Shown: piece after piece, positions 1 to 9,000 of the stretch
How positions within the stretch are numbered: position 1 is the first letter of the stretch
Layout of the letters: each line of letters opens with the position of its first letter
DNA from: an uncultured Coprococcus sp.
GTDB lineage: Bacteria > Bacillota_A > Clostridia > Lachnospirales > Lachnospiraceae
Direction: 5' to 3'
Assembly: GCA_900767685.1 (NCBI GenBank)
Contig: CAAGAB010000348.1
Coordinates: 5,496-69,495 of the forward strand
Length of the DNA: 64,000 nucleotides
The notes under the pieces: model-generated
Databases searched by the model: none
The model's input: the letters and a program-made list of their open reading frames with translations, nothing else
What the model was told of the DNA's origin: nothing
Translations under genes and position numbers: made by a program

Positions 1-400
1 CATAAACTGTCATTCCTCTTATCTCATTGTACACAAATCCAAGAAGCTGGGATATCTTCCTGACCTCTGCTTTGTCTCTTGAATAATCCTTCATGAACTG
101 ATCCGTAATATATCTATAATTTGCATAGCTCTTATTATAATTATCACCCAATATATCATTGTAGAGTCCATGGTTCATTGCCTCAAGCTGTGACAGATTT
201 CTATCTGATATGGCGTCTTTTCTCACCAGCTCAAGCACGTCACCTATACGGGTTATAAATCCGGCAACATGTACAAAATAATCGTTGTACGGCTGCTTCA
301 CCACAGATTCATGCGCTATCTGTCTTATTCTTCCCAGCACGAGTTCATATCGTTCCTCTATATCATCGAATTCTTCTACAAAATTATTGTAATAATTCAT
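1..400 (-). CDS. Hypothetical protein, cut by the window edge (N-terminal 133 residues)
   Basis: An open frame starts at an ATG at 398-400 (protein begins MNYYNNFVEEFDDIEERYEL) and runs off the left edge without a stop, so only the N-terminal part is visible. The segment is hydrophilic, rich in Asp, Glu, Tyr and Asn and predicted mostly helical, with no signal peptide or membrane segment. It follows the small membrane protein at 453-767 on the same strand with a 52-base gap and may end the same transcript. I do not recognise the family and assign no function. Confidence 0.7.
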   Translation of the reverse strand, partial: MNYYNNFVEEFDDIEERYELVLGRIRQIAHESVVKQPYNDYFVHVAGFITRIGDVLELVRKDAISDRNLSQLEAMNHGLYNDILGDNYNKSYANYRYITDQFMKDYSRDKAEVRKISQLLGFVYNEIRGMTVY

Positions 401-452
401 CTATGTCCTCTCTTTCACATTTGAATATCGCTTCTAATATCATTTACTATTA

Positions 453-767
453 TCACAATCCCATCAAAAGGAATATTACAGAAACACCAAGTACTATTCC
501 ATTCAATATGATCGCCATCTTCTTGCTGGTTATTCCACCATTGTCTGCCCTATATCCAATCACAGAAAAAACAATACCTGTGAATGCCATTATCAATGCA
601 CTGACCATAAGGACTCCATACACCCTCTGGACCTTTCCCTGGGTCAGGATAGACTTGATTATGGAAATAATAATAAATAAACCTCCAAAGCCTCCGAGAA
701 AGTATCCAATGATAGTATCTGTCGGCATTCCCGGTGTCGACACCCTGAACTCTTTACTTCTTTGCAT
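453..767 (-). CDS. Small membrane protein, three hydrophobic segments
   Basis: Protein of 104 residues starting MQRSKEFRVSTPGMP. A GGAGG four bases before the ATG at 765-767 selects this start over a longer one further upstream. There are three hydrophobic segments, roughly residues 20-40, 50-72 and 85-104, and a short polar N-terminus, so this is an integral membrane protein. The start overlaps the end of the VanZ-like gene by 14 bases, which indicates translational coupling. Similar small membrane proteins are common in Lachnospiraceae, but I cannot assign a function. Confidence 0.75.
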   Translation of the reverse strand: MQRSKEFRVSTPGMPTDTIIGYFLGGFGGLFIIISIIKSILTQGKVQRVYGVLMVSALIMAFTGIVFSVIGYRADNGGITSKKMAIILNGIVLGVSVIFLLMGL

Positions 768-1218
768 GATACCTCCTAACCAGCTTTGCTGTGACATAAT
801 ATATACAATAACCTATTATTCCACCCAGCGTATTCATGATGATATCATCTATATCAAATACCCCAAGCTTAGTTATATACTGCGAGACCTCAATGGCAAG
901 CGTAAACAAAAACGAATAAAGTACAGCCTGCCAGAATGTCGTTTTTTTGTTTCTTGCCCATCTGAGCAGCACGCCAAATGGCACAAATGCTATTATATTA
1001 CCATACAGGTTAAGGAACACGCTCCATCCCGACATCTGATCCCTGTAGATAATAAATCTTTCTATCTCCTGTAACGGATGAAGATTGTATCTTCGTTCTT
1101 CATATCCGCCTCTTCCAAACATATCACTGAAAATAAGGAAATAAACTATACAGACTATATAAAGCACAAATAACACAGAACATATAGTCCTGAATTTCTT
1201 TCTATCTATTTGCTTCAA
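754..1218 (-). CDS. VanZ-family membrane protein
   Basis: Protein of 154 residues with four hydrophobic segments and the VanZ-family pattern: a first helix, a short loop, then N-L-x-G-N-I-x-A-F-V-P-F-G, a helix with E-V-S-Q, and D-I-D-D-I-I-x-N-T-x-G. The family is named after VanZ, which gives low-level teicoplanin resistance, but most members have no demonstrated role. The likely start is TTG at 1218, seven bases after GGGAG. It lies 20 bases after coaBC on the same strand and overlaps the next small membrane gene. A resistance role should not be assumed from the family name. Confidence 0.85.
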   Translation of the reverse strand: MKQIDRKKFRTICSVLFVLYIVCIVYFLIFSDMFGRGGYEERRYNLHPLQEIERFIIYRDQMSGWSVFLNLYGNIIAFVPFGVLLRWARNKKTTFWQAVLYSFLFTLAIEVSQYITKLGVFDIDDIIMNTLGGIIGYCIYYVTAKLVRRYHAKK

Positions 1219-1238
1219 GATAACGCTCCCACTATGAC

Positions 1239-2447
1239 TTAATCAGCGTGCATCTCCATTATCCTGTCCAGAAGCATGTCAGCACACTCTTCCTTCGACA
1301 TCATTGGAAGTTCTCTGATCTCGTCATCCGTAATAAGAGTGAGAACATTGGTATCTACACCAAATCCCGCTCCCGCGACCTTTAAATTATTTGCCGCTAT
1401 CAAATCTATATGTTTAGAGTTGATTTTTTTTCTGGAGTTCTCAATGAGATCCCTCGTCTCCATTGAAAATCCACAGATAATCTGATCCTTTATCCCCTCT
1501 TCAATTCTCTGATTTCCAAGTGCCAGAAGTATATCCTTTGTTCTTGAAAGTGGTATACTCATATCGCCGTCACTTTTCTTTATCTTATGCTCTGCAATCT
1601 CTACAGGTCTATAATCTGCAACAGCAGCAGCCTTGATAATGATATCCTGTTCCCTGCTTCTTGACATAACCGCATCATACATATCCTGTGCAGATGTTAT
1701 GTCAACCACATTGACAAATCTAGGCGGTGCTATATCAACTTTTCCTGTGACAAGGGTCACATCCGCGCCTCTGAGCATCGCCTGTCTGGCTATGGCGTAT
1801 CCCATCTTGCCTGTTGAATGATTCGTTATATATCTCACCGGATCTATAGCTTCCCTTGTCGGTCCAGCTGTTACAAGAAGTTTAATGCCTGCCATATCTT
1901 TCTCTTTTGCAATGGCTTTCAATATGTAATCCTGAAGGACCTCCGGTGCCGGAAGCTTGCCCTTGCCTGTATCTCCACATGCAAGATAGCCGCAGTCCGA
2001 CTCTATGATCTCATATCCATAGTGCTCAAGCTTCTTTATGTTGTCCTGAACTATAGGATTCTCTATCATACCTGTATTCATGGCAGGTGCTATGATCTTT
2101 GGGCACTTAGCCGGCATGATGGTTGTACTGAGCATATCATCTGCTATCCCTCCTGCTATCTTACCGATGATATTGGCCGATGCAGGTGCAACCATGAACA
2201 CATCCGCACGCTTTGCGAGAGCAACATGTTCCACATTGAACTGAAAGTTCCTGTCAAATGTGTCCACAAGACACTTGTTTCCAGTCAAAGTCTCGAATGT
2301 GATCGGATTGATAAAATTAGTTGCATTCTCTGTCATTATAACATGAACGTCAGCATGCTTTTTCACAAGCATACTGGCCAGATCTGCTATCTTATATGCT
2401 GCTATACTTCCTGTAACTCCAAGTACAACTGTTTTCCCTTTTAACAT
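1239..2447 (-). CDS. coaBC: Bifunctional phosphopantothenoylcysteine decarboxylase / phosphopantothenate-cysteine ligase
   Basis: Protein of 402 residues with the two-domain layout of CoaBC, which makes 4'-phosphopantetheine for coenzyme A. The flavin-dependent decarboxylase domain (about 1-185) has the G-S-I-A-A-Y-K start, a catalytic-histidine region (V-E-H-V-A-L), the P-A-M-N-x-x-M motif and the flap A-C-G-D-T-G-K-G-K. The CTP-dependent ligase domain (about 190-402) has T-A-G-P-T-R-E-x-I-D-P-V-R and N-x-S-T-G-K-M-G. It follows panC and panB, so the operon covers several steps from ketoisovalerate toward CoA. Length is normal. Confidence 0.97.
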   Translation of the reverse strand: MLKGKTVVLGVTGSIAAYKIADLASMLVKKHADVHVIMTENATNFINPITFETLTGNKCLVDTFDRNFQFNVEHVALAKRADVFMVAPASANIIGKIAGGIADDMLSTTIMPAKCPKIIAPAMNTGMIENPIVQDNIKKLEHYGYEIIESDCGYLACGDTGKGKLPAPEVLQDYILKAIAKEKDMAGIKLLVTAGPTREAIDPVRYITNHSTGKMGYAIARQAMLRGADVTLVTGKVDIAPPRFVNVVDITSAQDMYDAVMSRSREQDIIIKAAAVADYRPVEIAEHKIKKSDGDMSIPLSRTKDILLALGNQRIEEGIKDQIICGFSMETRDLIENSRKKINSKHIDLIAANNLKVAGAGFGVDTNVLTLITDDEIRELPMMSKEECADMLLDRIMEMHAD

Positions 2448-2482
2448 ACTATATGCTGTATCCTTTCTTTAAAGAAAACTTT

Positions 2483-2536
2483 GACACAGCATACCAGTGA
2501 GAATATGCTGAATCTGATTCTCCGGTATGCCATGTC
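2483..2536 (-). terminator. Hairpin between panC and coaBC, weak terminator or processing site
   Basis: An inverted repeat pairs GCATACC with GGTATGC, extended on the outside by GACA/TGTC and inside by GAGAAT/ATTCTC with small mismatches. On the minus strand it lies just after panC. The following tract is mixed (AAAGTTTTCTTT) rather than a clean T run, so termination would be partial and an mRNA-stability role is equally possible. Confidence 0.4.
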
Positions 2537-2577
2537 TGAAATAATTCTTATATGATAAATAATTATAAACTCTGCCA

Positions 2578-3423
2578 TTATAACTCAGCTATAAAATTAT
2601 CGATAAGTCTCGCCTTGCCAAACTTTACAGCCATAGCACAGAGTACATGTCCCTCCGCCTTCTCAATAGACTGCATGGTGTCCATATTGACCATCTCTAC
2701 GTAATCTATCGTTGCAAGAGGTTCTGCAGATATCAATTCCTTCATGGCACCAACGATCTTAGATGCATTGCGCTCACCATCTGCTATCATCTGCTGTCCA
2801 AGCTTTACTGCCTTGCTGAGAACAACTGCAGCTTTTCGCTCTTCGGCCGTCAGATATATGTTTCTTGAGCTCTTTGCAAGTCCGTCAGACTCCCTGATTA
2901 TAGGGCAGCCAACTATCTCTATGTCAAAGTTTAGATCCTTCACCATTCTCATGATGATCGCAAGCTGCTGAGCATCCTTCTGTCCAAAATAGGCTCTGTC
3001 TGGAGTTACTATATTGAAAAGCTTACCTACAACTGTACAGACTCCCTTAAAATGAATAGGTCTTGTCAGACCACAGAGTGCATTTGGAAGGCCTGTCATG
3101 TTGATGAATGATACAAATCCATCGGCATACATCTCCTCTGGCTCCGGATTGAATATTATATCTGCACCTGTAGCCTCACACAGCTTTGCATCCGCCTCAA
3201 GATCTCTTGGATAGCTCTCCAGATCCTCATTTGGTCCAAACTGTATAGGATTGACGAATACACTCACAACTGTTCTATCGTTCTGCTCTACAGACTTCTT
3301 TATAAGACTCTGATGTCCTTCATGAAGATATCCCATTGTTGGGACAAGACCAACTGTCAGTCCCTGCTTCTTCCATTCCTTTACCTGTGCTCTCACTTCA
3401 TCTATCTTCTTTAAAATAACCAT
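2578..3423 (-). CDS. panC: Pantothenate synthetase (pantoate-beta-alanine ligase)
   Basis: Protein of 281 residues, normal for PanC, which joins pantoate and beta-alanine using ATP to give pantothenate. Family motifs are visible: V-P-T-M-G-Y-L-H-E-G-H (residues about 27-37, HIGH-like nucleotide-binding loop), F-V-N-P-I-Q-F-G-P-N-E-D, Y-F-G-Q-K-D-A-Q-Q and a K-S-S-R-N-x-Y-L loop. It begins 36 bases after panB on the same strand and is followed by coaBC. Confidence 0.97.
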   Translation of the reverse strand: MVILKKIDEVRAQVKEWKKQGLTVGLVPTMGYLHEGHQSLIKKSVEQNDRTVVSVFVNPIQFGPNEDLESYPRDLEADAKLCEATGADIIFNPEPEEMYADGFVSFINMTGLPNALCGLTRPIHFKGVCTVVGKLFNIVTPDRAYFGQKDAQQLAIIMRMVKDLNFDIEIVGCPIIRESDGLAKSSRNIYLTAEERKAAVVLSKAVKLGQQMIADGERNASKIVGAMKELISAEPLATIDYVEMVNMDTMQSIEKAEGHVLCAMAVKFGKARLIDNFIAEL

Positions 3424-3459
3424 GACTTTTCTCCTGTTCTATTATGAATTATCTGCATC

Positions 3460-4287
3460 TTAGTATAACTTTTCTATTATATCGTCATCTATCTTATAGG
3501 TGTGCTCAGGTCCCGGGAAGGTTCCAGCATTTATCTCACTGATATATTCCTTCACAGCTCCGCGCATGGCATCGCCCACATTTGCAAACTGCTTGACAAA
3601 CTTCGGAACAAAGTCAGAGAACATGCCGAACATATCCTGGTTGACAAGCACCTGTCCGTCACAATATCTTCCTGCACCTATTCCTATAGTTGGAATACTT
3701 ATACTCTCTGTAACTATCTTTGCAAGCTTTTCAGGCACGCACTCGAGCACCAGCATATATGCACCCGCAGCCTCAACTGCCTTTGCATCCTCTATGAGCT
3801 TCTTTGCAGCAGCCTCAGTCTTGCCCTGCACCTTAAATCCGCCAAATGCATTGATTGACTGTGGTGTGAGTCCAAGATGGGCACATACAGGTATACTTGC
3901 CTTTACTATGGCACTTATCTGTGGGCACATGTCCTGGCCACCCTCAAGCTTTACTGCTCCCGCACGGCCTTCCTTCATGATTCTTCCCGCATTGACCACC
4001 GCATCATATACGCTAGCCTGATATGACATAAATGGCATATCTGTTACAACCAGAGCGTTCTTTGCACCTCTTGCAACCGCTGCGCTGTGATGGATCATAT
4101 CATCAACTGTGACCGATATAGTATCCTCATAGCCAAGAATAGTGTTGCCCAGAGAATCTCCTACCAGGATCGTGTTGACACCACATTCATCAAGAATCTT
4201 TGCAGTGGTGTAGTCGTATGCCGTGATCATGGAAATCTTCTTGTCTGTTCCCTTCATCTGCATAAGTGTCGTCGTTGTGTTCTTCAT
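3460..4287 (-). CDS. panB: 3-methyl-2-oxobutanoate hydroxymethyltransferase
   Basis: PanB transfers a hydroxymethyl group from methylene-tetrahydrofolate to ketoisovalerate, giving ketopantoate. The chosen start is the ATG at 4285-4287 ([13 protein letters not shown]), preceded by AGGAG. A longer frame upstream would run into the previous gene and adds a non-homologous leader. This gives 275 residues, normal for the family. Motifs include the metal-binding region V-G-D-S-L-G, V-K-L-E-G-G and [13 protein letters not shown]. It starts directly after the DUF2520 gene stop, so the two are translationally coupled. Confidence 0.96.
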   Translation of the reverse strand: MKNTTTTLMQMKGTDKKISMITAYDYTTAKILDECGVNTILVGDSLGNTILGYEDTISVTVDDMIHHSAAVARGAKNALVVTDMPFMSYQASVYDAVVNAGRIMKEGRAGAVKLEGGQDMCPQISAIVKASIPVCAHLGLTPQSINAFGGFKVQGKTEAAAKKLIEDAKAVEAAGAYMLVLECVPEKLAKIVTESISIPTIGIGAGRYCDGQVLVNQDMFGMFSDFVPKFVKQFANVGDAMRGAVKEYISEINAGTFPGPEHTYKIDDDIIEKLY

Positions 4288-4289
4288 AA

Positions 4290-5249
4290 TTATAATTCTC
4301 CTATTCCGTCCAAAACCCGTAACAAATCCCTGTAATCCCTGTCCGGATGCTTTTGAACGGCAACCTGTACCAGGCATTTCGAAACCGCCGCATATGCCTG
4401 ACGCTCATCTCCTGTGAGCGCATCCATATGCTTTCGTATCGTATCAACATCACATCTCTCCACCGGTCCTGTCAGACTACTCACAGGTCCCTTTTCTGCT
4501 GCCGCCCTTGCATTTCCAAGAAACAACGGCATTATGGCGCATTCTGCCTCATCTTCGGAAAACCCACATTGTCTGAGCAGGTCCTGTGAGACCGCAAGCA
4601 GACCTGTTACCAGATTGCTTGCAAACACAGCTGCTCCGTGATACTTCACCTTGTCTCGTCCGTCTATGAGCACACATCTGTTGCCGAAGGATTCTATGAC
4701 AGAACATATGCGTTGCGCATATCTATCATGCCCTTCAACTGTAAAAAATGAATTGTCCAGTTCTTTATAGGATTCGTACTTTGAACTTATTGCATACATA
4801 GGATGAATCGAATAACCAAAGGCTCCAGCCTCCGTTATACCTGAGAAAATGTCTGATGTCATAGCTCCACTGGCATGACAAATAATCCTGCCACGTATGT
4901 CAAGATCTTTTATTCTCCTCCAAACGCTCTCTATCTGTCCATCAGGGACGGTCAGAAAGATGATCTCACACTCTCTGCAAAGCTCTTCTAAGCTGTTGTA
5001 TACCACGGTATCGGTAAATTCGGCCGCTGCTCTGGCACTTTCACAACTGGCACTATAATAGCCTCCTATCTCAAGCTGTATGTCCTCAGGTATATTTTTA
5101 TCCTGATCCATCTTCGATGATGCATCTGACTCTGTCCTAAGCGGCATCTTCGATGATGCATCCGACTCTGTCCTGAGTGGCATCTTTGAAGCTATATATT
5201 TTCCAAATGTAAAGCCAACTTTTCCAGCTCCTATAAATCCAATCCTCAT
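4290..5249 (-). CDS. Rossmann/DUF2520 oxidoreductase, candidate ketopantoate reductase
   Basis: Protein of 319 residues. It starts with a dinucleotide-binding motif ([12 protein letters not shown]), continues with a Rossmann domain to about residue 165 ([16 protein letters not shown]) and ends in a helical DUF2520 domain with H-P-M-Y-A-I and [11 protein letters not shown]. Members of this group next to pan genes, the PanG type, have been reported as ketopantoate reductases. No panE is seen nearby, and the gene opens the panB-panC-coaBC operon, so that role is inferred here. Residues about 24-47 contain a duplicated 12-residue block encoded by a 36-base tandem repeat. Confidence is high for the fold and moderate for the reaction. 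Confidence 0.8.
   Translation of the reverse strand: MRIGFIGAGKVGFTFGKYIASKMPLRTESDASSKMPLRTESDASSKMDQDKNIPEDIQLEIGGYYSASCESARAAAEFTDTVVYNSLEELCRECEIIFLTVPDGQIESVWRRIKDLDIRGRIICHASGAMTSDIFSGITEAGAFGYSIHPMYAISSKYESYKELDNSFFTVEGHDRYAQRICSVIESFGNRCVLIDGRDKVKYHGAAVFASNLVTGLLAVSQDLLRQCGFSEDEAECAIMPLFLGNARAAAEKGPVSSLTGPVERCDVDTIRKHMDALTGDERQAYAAVSKCLVQVAVQKHPDRDYRDLLRVLDGIGEL
5109..5180. repeat. Two copies of a 36-base in-frame tandem repeat inside the DUF2520 gene
   Basis: Two adjacent 36-base units (5109-5144 and 5145-5180) differ at three positions and encode [12 protein letters not shown] twice, with the start of a further copy at 5181. The length keeps the frame. It extends a loop after the first helix of the Rossmann domain, about residue 24 onward, and is probably a recent slippage product. 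Confidence 0.9.
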
Positions 5250-5440
5250 ACAATTTCACCTGCTTACGTCTGCTCCTGCTGTATATGTGAATCTCTGTCT
5301 GGTGGATAAAATCCAGGTACGGTTTCTTTCGAATACCATCCATTCCACATACTAACATTACACATTTTAAATGTAAAGAAATAATATCTTACATGATATC
5401 AGCCTATACTGATCATTCATGTCAGCATTTTCTGTATATT

Positions 5441-5929
5441 TTATTTGAACTTCTCTATTACTTCCTCATTTGCCTTCATGGCAGCCCTCTCCATGTCCTT
5501 GCGCTCCTGAAGAAGTCTGAGTTTTACAGATTCATTGTTCACTCCTATGATCTGAAGGGCAAGGTAAGCTGCATTCTTGCTTCCGTTTATTGCAACTGTT
5601 GCAACCGGAATACCTGAAGGCATCTGCACTATTGACAACAACGCATCCATGCCGTCAAGTGTCGCTCCTGAAAGTGGTACACCAATTACAGGAAGAACCG
5701 TCTGAGATGCAACCACGCCTGGAAGTGCTGCTGCCATTCCTGCTGCGGCAATGATAACCTCTGTGCCATTGTTATTTGCTTCCTCTATAAATTCAGAAAG
5801 TCCCGCATGCGCTCTATGGGCTGAAAGGCATCTCACATCCACCTCTACTCCATAGTCTTTTAATATCGCTACTGCCGGCTCTACCTTTGGAAGATCACTT
5901 GTTGATCCCATGATTATTGCTGCTCTCAT
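5441..5929 (-). CDS. purE: N5-carboxyaminoimidazole ribonucleotide mutase
   Basis: Protein of 162 residues, the normal length of class I PurE, which rearranges N5-CAIR to CAIR in purine synthesis. It has I-M-G-S-T-S-D-L-P near the N-terminus, S-A-H-R-A-H (the catalytic His loop, usually S-A-H-R-T-P) and [10 protein letters not shown], followed by [10 protein letters not shown]. It stands apart from other pur genes in this window, between the hybrid sensor kinase and the pantothenate operon on the same strand. Confidence 0.95.
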   Translation of the reverse strand: MRAAIIMGSTSDLPKVEPAVAILKDYGVEVDVRCLSAHRAHAGLSEFIEEANNNGTEVIIAAAGMAAALPGVVASQTVLPVIGVPLSGATLDGMDALLSIVQMPSGIPVATVAINGSKNAAYLALQIIGVNNESVKLRLLQERKDMERAAMKANEEVIEKFK

Positions 5930-5962
5930 CTTTCTTTTTCCTCTTTTCTTTTTATATTTGCA

Positions 5963-6024
5963 CAGATACCGCAGGGCCCGTTACCCGGTGTTCGAGTCCC
6001 GGTTCATCGCCCTGCCCGTATCTG
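5963..6024. other. Long hairpin carrying a tRNA T-arm-like sequence
   Basis: Between the sensor kinase and purE an outer stem CAGATAC/GTATCTG encloses a second perfect 7-base-pair stem GCAGGGC/GCCCTGC. The apical part contains GTTCGAGTCC, which matches the tRNA B-box/T-loop consensus on the plus strand, flanked by CCGG/CCGG. There is no D-arm or anticodon arm, so it is not a tRNA gene. It may be a decayed tRNA, a tRNA-like element or simply a strong transcript-end hairpin. On the minus strand it is not followed by a T run. Confidence 0.6.
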
Positions 6025-6084
6025 TTACTGACTATATCTACTATTGACTATGTCTGCTGCCGGTTATCCGTTGCCGGCTCTCTG

Positions 6085-9000
6085 TTACTGGCTGTTCAGA
6101 TATTGGTCTATCATCTCACTTGATGTCTGATAATCGCCTGAGGCTACAAACTCCTTTAGTGCAGTGAAGAACTCTGTATCTATGTCTCCATACTGATATC
6201 TATCCAGCTCGCTCATAAGGCTTTCCACAGGTTCTCTGTCTCCAGCCCGCAGAAATGCACGTATTTCTTTAAGTTTTCCCTTGTTGATACCATCCCGGTA
6301 CTCTTTTTCAACGACCACATCCTCATGATTTATCTTGGACATATATTTTTCTATCTGCTTAAAGAAATCATTCATCATCGCCACGAAATCGCGCGTGTTG
6401 TCTCTGGCATACTGCTGATTGCCTATATTGATCGCCGACTCCAGATTTGCAGCCTTTCTCTCAATACCGTACGCGCCTATATTGGCACTGCTGCTCTTTA
6501 TATCATGGATAATATTCTTATATCTGCGGACATCATCATCGATGTACGTCCTCAGCATCTGCACCTCATCCTGATATTCTTCTTTGTAGTTTCTCACGAA
6601 TGTGTTGAACGTTCTAAAGCTTCCGCCCATCACTCTCACAGTGTCCTCAACCGCGATAAATCTTCTGAGAATAACCGCATCTTCCATATAACTGATGTCA
6701 TCTTCAGTCTGTGATATAGCAGTATTTTTCTCTTTTACCTTATCATCCGATACGTACGTTCTAAGCATAGACTCGGCCTGATCAAGTTCTATCGGCTTGA
6801 CTATGATATCATTGAATCCCGATGTAAGGATCTCTTCCCTTGAAGTATCTACTGTGTTGGCAGAAAGCGCAACGATAGGCATCTTTTTAAATTCTTCTCC
6901 ATCCAGATTTCTTATCTCGCGCACTGTATCTATACCGTCCATTACCGGCATCACGGTATCTATAAACACCATGTCATAGCTGTTGACCATAACCTTATCA
7001 AGTGCATCAAATCCTGAGGTCGCTGTATCGCAGCTGAGACCATATGTGTCAAATATAGTCTTTTCAACCTGAAGTCCGATCTCCGAATCATCTACTATGA
7101 GTATTTTTACATCAGGCAGCCACAGATGCGAATTGGCATTTCTTCTGGCCATTTCTTTTCGCTTTCTCTCATTGTAGTTGACATAACTATAATCAAACAC
7201 TGACTGTCTGACGCTGAATCTTATCGTAGTTCCCGCTCCATATATACTCTCAACACTGATGTCACCATCGAGAAGTCTGACCAGCTCTTTGGCTATGGCC
7301 AGTCCAAGACTTACTCTGAACATTCCTATATCAGATCTCTCATAGGAATCATCCAATTCAAACATCGTATCAAGTCTCTCTTCTTTTACACCCAGACCTG
7401 TATCTGACAGTTTGAAATCAAGATATATCTCATCGTGATCACTGTCAAATATTCTGGATATCTCCGTCTCAGGCTCATCGATATACTCTGCATACTCTAC
7501 ATGGTCTTCTACATCGTCATCTTGTTCGTGTGCATCACTCTCCGCCTTCCTCGCCATATGCCAGTCTACATCTATACTGATGTATCCTTCCTTGGTGGTA
7601 TTGGCAGACCACGCAAACACATTCTCCATGATCTCACGTATTGCCTGCATGTCTCCTATGAGACCATTGGGTATCTTATCCTCTATACTTACTTTCAGAG
7701 CTATAAGATCTCTGTTGATCATTTCCTTAAACTCATCTGACAGCTCTTCTATGAGATCAGATGCAAAATACTGCTTGAACTCCGGCTCTATGATATCATC
7801 CTTCAGATTGGAAAGCCTTGATATACCATCTGACATATCAAGTATCTCTCTTCCAGCCGAATAAAGCCTGCTGTACTGTATGTATTCATCACTCTGTGTA
7901 TCCTGACATCCACGCATGGCTAGCTCAGATATAGATATTATATTGTTTAGCGGTGTTCGTATCTCATGATTGAGATAGTTTACATAATCATTTTTTGCCT
8001 GGTTAGATTTCTCAGCTTCCTCACTCTTCTTGCTGAGCTCCTCCACCTGTTCATTCTGCTTTCTCAGTGTCCTGAAGATACTTCTCGCAACCACTATACA
8101 TATCAGAATAAACAGTAAGATAAGAATAACAACGAGCATTTTTGCCAGATTCGTTTCAAAGAATCCAAGTTCCTTATCAATTACAAATGTAAGAGGCTGT
8201 TCGCATTCCACTCCATCTGCATTTCTTGCCGTAAGGACAAATTTATATGTTCCACCCTCGAGATTGGTGTACTCAACCTCCATCTTATCCGTTCCCGATA
8301 AGGTCCTCTTCTCGCTCTCAAATCCTTCCAGATAATAGTCAACGTTTATATCTGCTCTATTTACATAACTCAATACGGAAAATCGTATTGTAATTCTGTT
8401 CATGTTCTTTGGCACATCGATCTGGCCATCCAGATCCGAGACAGGGTAATCTTTTCCATCTACCTCAACCGCTGCCACACGTACCTTCGGTGCAATCTCA
8501 TTTACATACTCGTCATCCAGATTTATCTTGCACAAGCCCTCATCACAGCACACGTACACTGTTCCCGATGAAGAAACATAGTTCGTTGATTTCTCTGTTA
8601 TGCCCGAAATTATTCCATCATTTTTCGTAAAACATATATATTCAGGTGATGCACTGCTGAGTATATCTTTTTCGTAGTATCTATACAAACCTTTAGATCC
8701 GAATATCCACAAATAACCGGCTGAATCGAGTACCATATCATATATACTGTTGGTATTATCTACAGTTGTTATCTGTCTGACCGCACCTTCTTTGTAATAC
8801 AGTCCATTATCAGTTCCTATCCACAGTCCACTGCTTCCTCTGACCATGGTCGTGACTACACTCATCTTCTGATTGCCATCAAGTGTCATTCCAGACACTT
8901 TGTAATCTCTGTTGATAATATACATGCCTGCTCCATTTGAGCCAGCATATATCTCTCCATCTTCAGACGAATACAGACTGACTATATCAGGATTGTCAAG

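Noticed and set aside
403..1074. Plus-strand frame of 223 codons opposite the VanZ-like and small membrane genes
   Set aside because: Shadow of two overlapping minus-strand genes that have good ribosome-binding sites and family motifs.
1818..2444. Long plus-strand frame of 208 codons opposite coaBC
   Set aside because: Fully antisense to a well-conserved gene; protein is Cys/His/Ile-rich shadow sequence without family features or ribosome-binding site.
5971..6015. Possible tRNA gene on the plus strand (T-loop consensus and 7-bp acceptor-like stem)
   Set aside because: No D-arm, anticodon arm or room for them between the stem and the T-arm; kept only as a hairpin.
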